A DNA stretch of 64,000 nt, from assembly GCF_014645815.1 (NCBI RefSeq), contig NZ_BMML01000003.1, positions 62,001-126,000 on the forward strand, read 5' to 3'. A program made the position numbers and the translations under genes. The stretch is from Streptomyces fuscichromogenes (GTDB lineage Bacteria > Actinomycetota > Actinomycetes > Streptomycetales > Streptomycetaceae). This document shows positions 17,965 to 26,011 of this stretch, in pieces. Below the pieces are notes generated by a model. That model saw only the letters and a list, made by a program, of their open reading frames with translations, was not told the origin of the DNA and ran no database searches. Numbering within the stretch: the first letter of the stretch is position 1; each line of letters opens with the position of its first letter.

Positions 17965-18653
17965 GACAGCCGGTGGCCGATCCCGCGCGCCGTCCCCAGG
18001 CTCAGGCCGCTGCCCGCCTGGCGCAGCTTGCGGCGCAGCCGGCTCAGATACTGGTCCAGGGTGTTGTCGCTGACCTGGGCCCCGTCCGGCCACGCGGCCC
18101 GTACCAGTTCCCGGCGGCTCACGATGGTGCCTCCCGCGGTCACGAGGGTGGCCAGCAGACGGAACTCCGTCGGAGACAGCTCGATCCGGGCTCCGCCCAC
18201 GCTCGCGCTGTGCCGGGTCGCGTCCAGGACCAGGTCACCGGCCGTGGACACGGTCGGCGGCCCGGCCCGTTTGAGCGCCGCCCGCAGCCGGGCGACGAGT
18301 TCGGCGAGGTGGAACGGCTTGGGGAGGTAGTCGTCGGCCCCCGCGGAGAACCCGGACAGCCGGTCGGTGAGGTGCCCGCGGGCCGACAGGAAGATGATCG
18401 GCGCCGCGAACCCGTTGGCGCGCATCGCCTGGCAGACGTCCCTGCCGTCGGCGTCCGGCAGTCCGACGTCCAGGACGGCCGCGCCGATGCCCGTGGTGGC
18501 CAGCCGCAGGGCGGTGGCGCCGTCGGTGGCGGGCACGGGTTCGAACCCCTCGTCGGCCAGTCCGCGCCGCAGTACGTCACGCAGGGCGTGATCGTCCTCG
18601 ACGACCAGGATCTTGTGGCGCGTCGTGCCGTGCCCGGCCCGGGTCACGGTCAC
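17961..18653 (-). CDS. OmpR/PhoB-family response regulator
   Basis: A 230-residue two-component regulator. Receiver residues are the acidic pair at ILVVEDD, phosphoacceptor Asp62 in VLDVGLPD, Ser90 in FLSAR and Lys112 in PKPF. The C-terminal winged helix (about 135-230) has ELSPTEFRLLATLV and SDNTLDQYLSRLRRKL. The GTG at 18653 overlaps the DedA stop (GTGA), with GAGGAGGG upstream inside dedA. Proteins of this family bind tandem half-sites with an 11-bp period, matching the repeats before both flanking COG4705-like genes, which are therefore its probable targets. Confidence 0.92.
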   Translation of the reverse strand: MTVTRAGHGTTRHKILVVEDDHALRDVLRRGLADEGFEPVPATDGATALRLATTGIGAAVLDVGLPDADGRDVCQAMRANGFAAPIIFLSARGHLTDRLSGFSAGADDYLPKPFHLAELVARLRAALKRAGPPTVSTAGDLVLDATRHSASVGGARIELSPTEFRLLATLVTAGGTIVSRRELVRAAWPDGAQVSDNTLDQYLSRLRRKLRQAGSGLSLGTARGIGHRLS

Positions 18654-19318
18654 CCGCGTCCCTCCTCGGACGCGGCGGCCCGCCGCCCCCGGTACACCTC
18701 GGAGAGAACAGGGAGCAGCGACACGACCACGATGAGTGCCACCAGCGGCAGCAGATAGCGGTCGACGTTCGGGATCGACGAGCCCAGCGCGTATCCCGCG
18801 AGGGTGAGGCCGACACTCCACACCAGTCCGCCGACGACCTGCCACTGGGTGAACGTCCGTACCGGTACCTCCAGCGCGCCCGCCATCGGGTTGAGCACCG
18901 TCCGCACGACCGGCACGAAGCGGGCCAGGACGATGGCCTTCGCGTGGCCGTACCGGTCGAGGAACTCCTCGGCGCGCTTCACGCCCTCGTGCAGGCGCCG
19001 GGACCGGCTGCGTGCCAGCAGCGTTCCGCCGGCCTTGCGGCCGAGCAGGTAGCCGAACTGTGCCCCGGCCAGCGCGCCCACGGCCGCCGCGACGAGCAGC
19101 GGCCCCAGGGACAGGTGCAGGCTCCCCTGCGCCGAGCCGGTGCACAGCAGGCCGGCGGTGAACAGCAGGGAGTCGCCCGGCAGGAAGAACCCGACCAGCA
19201 GCCCCGTCTCGGCGAACATCACCGCCCCGACGCCGAGCACGCCGAAGGCCGCCAGCAGCGAATGGGCGTCGAGCACGTTCACGGCCAGCTGTGACGCCGC
19301 GACGATCGGAGTGGTCAT
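18650..19318 (-). CDS. DedA-family membrane protein
   Basis: A 222-residue DedA/SNARE-associated fold protein. Family signatures are ETGLLVGFFLPGDSLLF (about residues 37-53, the E-x-G-PGD re-entrant motif) and ARFVPVVRTVLNPMAG (about 131-146, the F-R-x-x-P-x-x-R motif). DedA proteins act as lipid scramblases or support membrane proton-motive force and antibiotic tolerance. It is the first gene of a tightly overlapping operon with a response regulator and kinase, so its level is probably feedback-controlled. ATG 19318 lacks a strong ribosome site. A short dyad CTACA-tcct-TGTAG at 19366-19379 lies in its promoter region. Confidence 0.9.
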   Translation of the reverse strand: MTTPIVAASQLAVNVLDAHSLLAAFGVLGVGAVMFAETGLLVGFFLPGDSLLFTAGLLCTGSAQGSLHLSLGPLLVAAAVGALAGAQFGYLLGRKAGGTLLARSRSRRLHEGVKRAEEFLDRYGHAKAIVLARFVPVVRTVLNPMAGALEVPVRTFTQWQVVGGLVWSVGLTLAGYALGSSIPNVDRYLLPLVALIVVVSLLPVLSEVYRGRRAAASEEGRG

Positions 19319-19365
19319 GAACGGGGGCCTTTCCGGCGGACGGCCTTACGTGGACGCCTGGGGGA

Positions 19366-19379
19366 CTACATCCTTGTAG
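19366..19379. promoter_or_regulatory. Short dyad in dedA promoter region
   Basis: CTACA-TCCT-TGTAG, a 5-bp inverted repeat about 50 bp upstream of the dedA start. It could be an operator for a regulator of the dedA-RR-HK operon; no specific regulator is assigned. Confidence 0.3.
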
Positions 19380-19500
19380 ACGTCGTCGGAACTCTAGTCG
19401 ATCGCCGGGCCCGGAGGCGGCGAGCCCGGTTCCGCGCGCGCCCCCCGGCGTCGGCCTTTATCACCGGCTTGACCGCCCTGACCAGGTGCTTCGTCGAGAC

Positions 19501-19518
19501 GTTCAGGTTGTGTTCAGG
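19501..19518 (+). promoter_or_regulatory. 11-bp-period direct repeat before copy B, candidate response-regulator box
   Basis: GTTCAGG-ttgt-GTTCAGG, identical in heptamers, spacing and orientation to the repeat at 15560-15577, about 85 bp upstream of the second COG4705-like gene. Two matching boxes upstream of two paralogues flanking the same two-component operon is unlikely to be chance. Confidence 0.6.
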
Positions 19519-19602
19519 CCGGGCGCGCCGACTTGAAACTCATGCACCAGAGGCGCCAAAGCATTGGCAAAGTCCTCTGTGGTGCCGGGAGCCCGGCGTG
19601 TC

Positions 19603-20406
19603 ATGGTGCCGACCATGACCACAGAGCACCTCCTCGACGATCGTTCCCGCGTTCCTCTGCGCACCATGGCCAACAAGGTGCCGGAAGTGACCGTCTACTT
19701 CTGGATCATCAAGGTGCTCACCACCGGCATGGGCGAGACCGCGTCGGACCTGCTGGCCCGGCTCCTCGGCCCGATCCCGGCCGTCGGTCTCGGTGGTCTC
19801 GCGCTGGCGGCCGCGCTGGCCGTGCAGTTCGCCGTACGGCGGTACATCGCCTGGGTGTACTGGACCGCTGTCGTCATGGTCAGCGTGTTCGGCACGATGG
19901 CGGCCGACGTCCTGCACGTCGGCCTCGGCGTGCCCTACATGCTGTCGACCCCGTTCTTCCTGGTCGTGCTGACCGCGGTCTTCGCCCTCTGGTACGCCGT
20001 CGAGCGGACCCTGTCCATCCACGGCATCCGCACCCGCCGCCGGGAGACCTTCTACTGGGCGGCCGTGCTCGCCACGTTCGCCCTCGGTACCGCCGCCGGG
20101 GACCTGACCGCCACCGCCGGCCTCGGCTACCTCGGCTCGGTGGTCCTCTTCGCCGTCGCGATCTGCGTCCCCGCCGTCGCCCACCGCGCCGGTGCCCTGA
20201 GCGCCGTACCCGCCTTCTGGACGGCCTACGTCATCACCCGCCCCCTCGGTGCCTCGCTCGCCGACTGGATGGCGGTCGGCCACACCCGGGGCGGGCTCGC
20301 CCTGGGGCTGGCGCCGGTGACCCTCGCGTGGACGGCCGCCATCGCCTGCTTCGTCGGCTACCTGGCCGTATCCCAGCGGGACACGGGCGGCCTCGACGCC
20401 GCCTGA
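19603..20406 (+). CDS. COG4705-like multispanning membrane protein, copy B
   Basis: A 267-residue paralogue of the protein at 15693-16541, with the same four repeats: KVPEVTVYFWIIKVLTTGMGE, the WTAVVMVSVFGTMAADVLH segment, FYWAAVLATFALGTAAGDLT and FWTAYVITRPLGASLADWM. About eight transmembrane helices are predicted. Function unknown; conserved intramembrane acidic residues suggest transport. Start codon is uncertain: ATG at 19603 is better spaced from GGGAG (19587-19591) than ATG at 19615. The promoter region carries the shared direct repeat, and a strong terminator follows. The pair brackets the DedA-RR-HK operon, pointing to one membrane-stress or ion-homeostasis regulon. Confidence 0.8.
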   Translation: MVPTMTTEHLLDDRSRVPLRTMANKVPEVTVYFWIIKVLTTGMGETASDLLARLLGPIPAVGLGGLALAAALAVQFAVRRYIAWVYWTAVVMVSVFGTMAADVLHVGLGVPYMLSTPFFLVVLTAVFALWYAVERTLSIHGIRTRRRETFYWAAVLATFALGTAAGDLTATAGLGYLGSVVLFAVAICVPAVAHRAGALSAVPAFWTAYVITRPLGASLADWMAVGHTRGGLALGLAPVTLAWTAAIACFVGYLAVSQRDTGGLDAA

Positions 20407-20462
20407 GCGGCGCCGACCCCGTGAACCGGCTCCTCGCGCGCGGCGCGTGATCGCGGACAGGG

Positions 20463-20500
20463 CCGGGCGTCTGATCGAGGCTTGTCGATCAGACGCCCGG
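20463..20500. terminator. Strong bidirectional terminator
   Basis: A perfect 16-bp inverted repeat, CCGGGCGTCTGATCGA with its complement around a 6-base loop, between the convergent stop codons of copy B (20406) and the tannase-like gene (20509). It has no U-tract but is the most stable hairpin nearby. Confidence 0.8.
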
Positions 20501-20508
20501 AGCGGTGG

Positions 20509-22254
20509 TCACTTCCTGGTGATGGACGCCACCCAGCTGATGAAGTTCGTCGTCGAGTCGCCGGTGCGCTCGGCCATGGTGTGTCCCTGGGCCCACACGG
20601 TGGCGAAGTCGACGTCGCGGATGCCGTAGTTCTGGAGCGCCAACCGGATGTTGATCTCGGTCGTGTTGGCGGTGTCACCCTGCATGATGCCGGTACGGAT
20701 GCGCCAGTGGCGCGCCACCTGCGACCGGCGGTAGCCGTCGAAGGCGGGGGAGAGGTAGTACAGCGGGTTGTACGCGTCGCCCCGCCAGGCCATGTCCTTG
20801 CCGACGCTGTCCCTCTTGGCGAAGTCGCTGTCGTAGGCCGGGGAGCCGTAGTCGGAGCTCCAGTCGGAGTATCCGGCGTACGTCGCCTCGTTCGCCTTCA
20901 CGACGTCCCGGGTGAGCGGCGCGAAGTGCGCCGGGGCGTTCAGCCCCATCGCGAAGACGCCGTTCTCGGTCTGCCCGCGGGAGTACCCGTCGAACGCGCC
21001 GACCGGCTTGTTCGCGTTCTTCTGGCTGTTGACGAAGCCTTCGAGGCCGGACACCGTGGCGGTGTTGGTCGTCGCGTCGTAAGTGACCCATGTGTCGGCG
21101 GTGTTGAGGTAGGCGATGTAGTCGTCGACCGTCTCGTACGTGGTCGAGGACCCCGGCTGGCCCGATCCGGGCGGTCCGCCCATCGTCGTGATGGTGTACG
21201 GGAAGGTGTTGTCGGACAGGAAGTTGTTCAGCGAGGTGGTGATCACCTCGATCAGGTGGTCGTAGTAGCTGCCGGCCAGGTAGGTGCCGCTGCCGGACTC
21301 GGTCAGCGTCAGACGCCTGCCGTGCTCGTCGCGCAGCCCCAGGCGGTTGACGTACCTCGGCCAGGCCTTGGCGAGGTCCGCCGAGTAGGCGCTGGTCCAG
21401 GTGCCGGACGCGCGCGTGCCGGTCGAGGCGAACTGGCCCATGTTCCACTCGTACGACAGGTTGGCCTCGTGCAGGCTGGTGATCGGACACCAGGCCATGA
21501 CACCGGCGACCGTGTCGCTGAGGGGGCGGCCCTGGGCGTCCGCCATCGCCGCGCCGATCGTGCGCAGGTAGGGGTGGTACAGGGGGCTGTCACCGGACGC
21601 GCCCGCCACGGTGTCCTGGGCGCCGCCGCCGCTCATCCCGAACAGGACGATGTCGTCCGTGCTGCCGGGCAGGACGCTCCGGTTGTACCGCAGGAAGCGG
21701 ACCGCGGCCTTGAGGTCGGTCACGCCCCAGGGGGCCGCGTCGGAGCGGGTGCCGGTCGAGGTGTCCCGGCCGCGCAGGCCCGGCCACACGTAGATGTGCC
21801 CGGCCGTCAGGTACTGCGACACGCTGCTGTAGCTGTACGACGTGGCCGGCTTCTGGGCGGCGTAGCCGGGGGTGTTGACCGGGATCACGATCGGCGCCGT
21901 GCGTCCCGAGTAGTCGCCGACGGTGCCCTTCGGGTCGACCGTCGCGGTGTACGTGGTCCCGTCGTCGTTGGCGGTGGCCGTCAGGTAGGCGCCCGGCACG
22001 TAGATCGACAGGTTCTCGATGTCCGGCGCGGCCGGGTCCGTGACGTACACCTTCCCGGTCTGGTAGTACACGTCGTTGGCCGAGTCGTACGACCACGCGG
22101 TGGAGTCGAACGCCAGCGAGTACGCCGAGGACGTGCTCGACGAACGGTCCGACGACGAGGTGCCGGCGAAGGCCGCGCCCGCCGTGCCCTCGGCGATTCC
22201 GAACGCGGCTACGGCGGTGGCTCCCCGGATCACGGTTCTGCGGTTCATGTCCAC
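20509..22254 (-). CDS. Tat-exported tannase-like esterase (alpha/beta hydrolase)
   Basis: A 581-residue secreted serine hydrolase. The N-terminus MDMNRRTVIRGATAVAAFG carries a twin-arginine motif (NRRTVIR) and hydrophobic core. The nucleophile elbow is LFGMSGGGAQ (Ser near residue 212) and the C-terminal WAQGHTMAER supplies the likely catalytic His. Size, the Ser loop and the cap-type insertion resemble bacterial tannases that hydrolyse gallate esters; a feruloyl- or acyl-esterase role cannot be excluded. The GTG at 22254 is chosen because AAGGAGG lies seven bases upstream, whereas the internal ATG at 22248 is too far. The start codon sits inside a 6-bp inverted repeat (22249-22262). It is convergent with copy B. 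Confidence 0.75.
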   Translation of the reverse strand: MDMNRRTVIRGATAVAAFGIAEGTAGAAFAGTSSSDRSSSTSSAYSLAFDSTAWSYDSANDVYYQTGKVYVTDPAAPDIENLSIYVPGAYLTATANDDGTTYTATVDPKGTVGDYSGRTAPIVIPVNTPGYAAQKPATSYSYSSVSQYLTAGHIYVWPGLRGRDTSTGTRSDAAPWGVTDLKAAVRFLRYNRSVLPGSTDDIVLFGMSGGGAQDTVAGASGDSPLYHPYLRTIGAAMADAQGRPLSDTVAGVMAWCPITSLHEANLSYEWNMGQFASTGTRASGTWTSAYSADLAKAWPRYVNRLGLRDEHGRRLTLTESGSGTYLAGSYYDHLIEVITTSLNNFLSDNTFPYTITTMGGPPGSGQPGSSTTYETVDDYIAYLNTADTWVTYDATTNTATVSGLEGFVNSQKNANKPVGAFDGYSRGQTENGVFAMGLNAPAHFAPLTRDVVKANEATYAGYSDWSSDYGSPAYDSDFAKRDSVGKDMAWRGDAYNPLYYLSPAFDGYRRSQVARHWRIRTGIMQGDTANTTEINIRLALQNYGIRDVDFATVWAQGHTMAERTGDSTTNFISWVASITRK

Positions 22255-22262
22255 CCGTGGAC
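22249..22262 (-). promoter_or_regulatory. Hairpin at the tannase-like translation start
   Basis: GTCCAC-cc-GTGGAC spans the GTG start and the edge of the ribosome site. In RNA it could partly occlude initiation; any function is inference. Confidence 0.25.
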
Positions 22263-22347
22263 CTCCTTGTACAGCGGGTTACGTGGTCACAGCCGTACCT
22301 GCGGTGCGGCTCGTACGAGTCCCAGACTGTAGACAAGGAGGCCGAGG

Positions 22348-22359
22348 ATTGTTGACAAT
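22348..22359. promoter_or_regulatory. GntR-type dyad upstream of tannase-like gene
   Basis: ATTGT-TG-ACAAT is a perfect dyad matching the form bound by FCD/FadR-subclass GntR regulators (TTGT-n2-ACAA), in an AT-rich island 94 bp before the start. No GntR gene is in the window. Confidence 0.45.
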
Positions 22360-22386
22360 TTTGATGATAATTTTGTTAGAAGGCGC

Positions 22387-23598
22387 TCAGCCGCACGTCA
22401 GGCGGCCGGCGGCCGCCTTGGCCGCCAGAACGCGGTGTACGGAGGCGGCGACCTTGGTGCGGAAGGTCGCGTCCTTCGCCATCTGGGCCTGCACTCCCTG
22501 CACCATCGCCGGCACGGTCGACGCCCTGACCGTGAGGACCATGTCGCCGCCGGCGCCGATGAACTGCACCGCCCGCTGCGCCGGAGTGTAGGCGCGGACC
22601 GCGACCGCCTGGCCGAGGTCGTCGGAGATGACGACGCCCTTGAAGCCGAACTTGCCGCGCAGCAGCGTGTTGATGACGGCCGGTGAGAACGCGGCCAGGT
22701 GCCTGGAGTCGATCTTGGTGTACTTCGCCGAGGAGATCATCACGAACGGCGCGTCGGCCTTGATCCCGCTCTGGAACGGCTGCAGGCTCGAACTGGTGGT
22801 CGTGGTCACCGAGTCGACGACGTTCGCGGTGGTGTCGGTGTTGCCGATCACCTGGCCCAGCCCGGGGAAGTGCTTGAACGTGGTCATCACCCCGGCCGTC
22901 CGGAAGCCCGCGGCGAAGGCGCCGGTGTGCGAGGTCACGACGGCGGGGGTGTGGCCGTACTCGCGGTAGAAGTGGCCGATGGGAGCGTTGCGGGTGCCGA
23001 GGCTCGCGGGCACCACATCGGCGACCGGGGCGAGGTTGAGGTCCAGGCCCGCCGCCTTGAGCTGGCCTGCCCAGGTCTCGGCGCGGCTGCGCAGGGTGGC
23101 CGTGCTCCAGCTGCCCTGGGTCAGTGCGTTGGGGATGACGGAGAAGCCGGGGCCGCTGAGCACCTGGACCTGGCCGCCCTCCTGGTCGGTGGAGACGAGC
23201 AGCCCGACCTTGTGTCCGCCGACGGTGTCGGCCTGCGCGCGGACCCCGTCGACCACCTTGCGCGTCGCGGTCGTTCCGGCGGAACTGCGCCCGGTGAGCA
23301 TGACCGACCCGACGTGGTAGGTGTGCAGCGTCTGCAGGTCCGTGGTGCTCGGACGGGTGGCCGCGACGCCGCCCATGAACAGCTGGCCGACGCGCTGTGC
23401 CTGGGTCATGCCCGCGTAGACCGTGTCGGCGCAGGTGGTGGCGGAGGTCGCGGCGAAGGCGGCGGGTACCCGCGGTGCGGTCGCCCCCGCGGCCGGTACG
23501 GTGCACACACCGGCGGCGAGCACGGTGGTGACGATTCCAACAGCGGCGCGCTGCGCGGCGGAGCCGCCGCCAGCGCGCCGACGAACAGGTGTCCCCAT
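22387..23598 (-). CDS. Exported glycoside hydrolase family 3 (NagZ-like) protein
   Basis: A 403-residue GH3 N-terminal-domain protein. After a signal segment (about 10-50) come GQLFMGGV, the substrate loop STDQEGGQVQ, TTFKHFPGLG (about residue 238) and VISDDLGQA, which includes the nucleophile Asp. The usual NagZ loop K-H-F-P-G-H-G...D-S-H, whose Asp-His pair is the acid/base, is here KHFPGLGQV followed by VVDSVTTTT, so the His is missing. It may therefore act slowly, use another acid, or be a binding protein; that loss seems shared by an actinobacterial subgroup (memory, unverified). The ATG at 23598 has AGGAG six bases upstream. It probably acts on beta-N-acetylglucosaminides of cell wall or chitin. 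Confidence 0.85.
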   Translation of the reverse strand: MGTPVRRRAGGGSAAQRAAVGIVTTVLAAGVCTVPAAGATAPRVPAAFAATSATTCADTVYAGMTQAQRVGQLFMGGVAATRPSTTDLQTLHTYHVGSVMLTGRSSAGTTATRKVVDGVRAQADTVGGHKVGLLVSTDQEGGQVQVLSGPGFSVIPNALTQGSWSTATLRSRAETWAGQLKAAGLDLNLAPVADVVPASLGTRNAPIGHFYREYGHTPAVVTSHTGAFAAGFRTAGVMTTFKHFPGLGQVIGNTDTTANVVDSVTTTTSSSLQPFQSGIKADAPFVMISSAKYTKIDSRHLAAFSPAVINTLLRGKFGFKGVVISDDLGQAVAVRAYTPAQRAVQFIGAGGDMVLTVRASTVPAMVQGVQAQMAKDATFRTKVAASVHRVLAAKAAAGRLTCG

Positions 23599-23684
23599 GA
23601 TGCGCTCCTGATTCATGCGGGTGCACGCCACGCCGCGGCATTCCTCCTCCACGTTACGCCGGACGGGTGGTGTCGGCACATGGG

Positions 23685-23733
23685 CGGAGCCGTTGTCCCG
23701 GGCCACCGAGGGCGTCCCGGGACAACGGCTCCG
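23685..23733 (-). terminator. Strong terminator of the M4 metalloprotease gene
   Basis: An 18-bp stem (CGGAGCCGTTGTCCCGGG paired with its complement) and a 13-base loop, starting 8 bases after the protease stop codon in the direction of transcription and ahead of the GH3 gene. Confidence 0.8.
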
Positions 23734-23740
23734 GCGTGGC

Positions 23741-26011
23741 TCAGGGGGTGAGCCGCCACTGGTCGATGTAGCCGACGTCGATCGCGGCGTGGTCCTGGAC
23801 GCGGAGTTTCCAGGTGCCGCTCAGGGGCTGGGCGGAGGCGTCGACGGTGAACGTCTGGTCGACGTTGTCGGCGGAGCCGCCGCTGCGGTTCAGGAGCGAG
23901 TACACCGTTCCGTTGGGCCCGACCAGGTCCACCGTCAGGTCACCCCGGTAGGTGTGGATGATCTTCACATAGACCTGGGTGGTCGCCGAGGCGTTCCCGG
24001 CGCGGTCCGTGACGGTGACCGGGGACTCCACCGCGGCGCCGTTGTCGGGGATGTCGACGCGGGTGGTGCTGCCGTAGACGTAGGCCACCGTCCAGGAGAA
24101 GTTCACGGTGGTGCTCGCGCCGGTGCCGTCGGTGACCGTGATGGTGACGGCGCTGGTGCCGAGGGTGGTCGGGGTGCCCGAGATCAGGCCCGTGTCACTC
24201 ATCGTCAGACCGTCCGGCAGGCCGGTCGCCGTGTACGTCAGGCCCGCGCCGGAGTTCGTGGTGTACGCGTCCGTCTGCAGGGACACGGCCTGCCCGATGC
24301 CGCTGATCTGGTCGGTGATCGGCGCCACGTTGACGCCCAGCGCGATCCGGTTGCCCACGTTGATCGCCGCCCAGGCGTCGGCCACGGCGAGGTAGGAGGG
24401 GCTGTAGGCGCCGAACAGGTCCGCCGCGGCCTGGAGGGTGGCGGTGCGGGCGCCCGCGTAGTTCGTGCTCGACGTCATGTAGGTGGTGAGCGCCCGGTAC
24501 CAGACGCGTTGGGCGTTCTCGATGCCGATGCCCGCCACCGGCCGGCCGTCGTAGGTGGGGCTGTCGTAGGCGACCCCGTTGACGGTCTTCGCTCCGCTGC
24601 CCTCGGAGAGCAGGTAGAAGAAGTGGTTGGCCGGGCCCGAGGAGTAGTGGACGTCGAGGCCGCCCAGTGACGGGCTCCAGTTGTCGCTGGACGCACCGTC
24701 CTTGGAGGGCTTGTCCATGTAACGCAGCGGGGTGCCGTTGCCGTTGATGTCGATCTTCTCGCCGACCAGGTAGTCCGGGACGTCGGCCGGCAGGTTCTCG
24801 TAGAACTCGACGGCGGCGGCGAAGATGTCGGAGGTGGCCTCGTTCAGGCCGCCCGACTCCCCGGAGTAGGTGAGGCCCGCGGTGGCCGCGGTCACGCCGT
24901 GGCTCATCTCGTGGGCGGCCACGTCGAGTGCGGTCAGCGGATGGGTGTTGCCCGAGCCGTCGCCGTACGTCATGCAGAAGCAGGCGTCCTGCCAGAAGGC
25001 GTTGACGTAGTTGTTGCCGTAGTGGGCGCGGCTGTAGGCGGCGACGCCGTCGTTGCGTATGCCGTTGCGGCCGAAGACGTTCTTGTAGTAGTCCCAGGTC
25101 GCCGCCGCGCCGAAGGCCACGTCCACGCCCGCGGTCTGCCGGTTGGCCGGGGTGCCGTCGCCCCAGACATCGTTGTCGTCGGTGAAGAGCGTGCCGGTGC
25201 CGGAGGTGCCCTGGTTGAGGTCGTAGGTGCGGTGTCCGGCACGGTCGCCGTCGACGAGCTGGTAGGTGGAGCCGGAGAGCGTGGTGCTGAGCGGCACGGT
25301 GCCGTTGAACTGGCCGGTGCCGGTGCCGGTTTCGACGCCCTGGTAGCGGAACAGCTGCTTTCCGGTCGTGGCGTCGGTGATCACGTGGAGCTCGTTGGGG
25401 GTGCCGTCGTCCTGGAAGCCGCCGACCACCGACTCCCAGGCCAGGGCGGGGTGGCCCGAGGCGGCCCAGACGACGAGACGCGGGCCGGCGTCGACCGCGG
25501 TCCGCTCGCCGCCGGCCTTCGCTGCGGCGGTGAGCGCCTGGGCCTTCGCCGTGGCCGAGGAGATCTTCGCCTTGGTGGACGGGAGCGCGAGGGCCGCCTT
25601 CGTGGCCCGGGTCACCGTGAGCCGTCCTGCGCTGTCGTGCACGATCAGGTCGCCGCCGAGGACGGGCAGGCCCGCGTACGTGCGCTCGTAGCGGGTGTGT
25701 GTCGTGCCGTCGGCGTCCTGGCTCACGTCCTTGACGCGCAGCTTCTCGGTGCTGCCGAGCCCGAGGAGCCTCGCGGTGTCCGGCGCCTCGGTCGTGGCGG
25801 ACTTGAGCAGCGCCGTACGCTTCGCCGGCGAGAGCGCGGCGGGGGCCGCGCCGGCGTCGGGGGTCGCCCGGATCCTGGCGGGGGCGTGGCTGTCGGACGC
25901 GGCCACGGCGGTGCCGTGCTGGATTCCGGCCACGAGCATGGCACTTGCGGCTGTCAGTGCCAGAGCGACGCTGTGTCTGGCGCGACGGTGATGACGGTCC
26001 TGCCGGAACAT
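23741..26011 (-). CDS. Secreted M4 (thermolysin-like) metalloprotease with Ig-like and P domains
   Basis: A 756-residue preproenzyme. Residues 1-38 are a Sec signal, then FTP and PepSY propeptide domains (about 60-225), the M4 catalytic domain with zinc site HEMSH (367-371) and third ligand Glu391 in NEATSD, and the catalytic His in HYSSGPANHFFYLL. After about residue 545 comes a putative-Ig (He_PIG) module with GLPDGLTMSDTGLISGTP, and the C-terminal hundred residues form a P/proprotein-convertase-like beta domain (TYRGDLTVDLVGPNG, GTWKLRVQDHA). It degrades extracellular protein. ATG 26011 has AAGGAGAACGC upstream. A strong terminator follows. Together with the GH3 and tannase-like genes it makes a run of three secreted hydrolases. 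Confidence 0.95.
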   Translation of the reverse strand: MFRQDRHHRRARHSVALALTAASAMLVAGIQHGTAVAASDSHAPARIRATPDAGAAPAALSPAKRTALLKSATTEAPDTARLLGLGSTEKLRVKDVSQDADGTTHTRYERTYAGLPVLGGDLIVHDSAGRLTVTRATKAALALPSTKAKISSATAKAQALTAAAKAGGERTAVDAGPRLVVWAASGHPALAWESVVGGFQDDGTPNELHVITDATTGKQLFRYQGVETGTGTGQFNGTVPLSTTLSGSTYQLVDGDRAGHRTYDLNQGTSGTGTLFTDDNDVWGDGTPANRQTAGVDVAFGAAATWDYYKNVFGRNGIRNDGVAAYSRAHYGNNYVNAFWQDACFCMTYGDGSGNTHPLTALDVAAHEMSHGVTAATAGLTYSGESGGLNEATSDIFAAAVEFYENLPADVPDYLVGEKIDINGNGTPLRYMDKPSKDGASSDNWSPSLGGLDVHYSSGPANHFFYLLSEGSGAKTVNGVAYDSPTYDGRPVAGIGIENAQRVWYRALTTYMTSSTNYAGARTATLQAAADLFGAYSPSYLAVADAWAAINVGNRIALGVNVAPITDQISGIGQAVSLQTDAYTTNSGAGLTYTATGLPDGLTMSDTGLISGTPTTLGTSAVTITVTDGTGASTTVNFSWTVAYVYGSTTRVDIPDNGAAVESPVTVTDRAGNASATTQVYVKIIHTYRGDLTVDLVGPNGTVYSLLNRSGGSADNVDQTFTVDASAQPLSGTWKLRVQDHAAIDVGYIDQWRLTP

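Noticed and set aside
19366..19379. Dyad considered as a BlaI/MecI operator
   Set aside because: No BlaI-type gene in the window and the spacer does not match what I remember for that family; kept only as an unassigned dyad.
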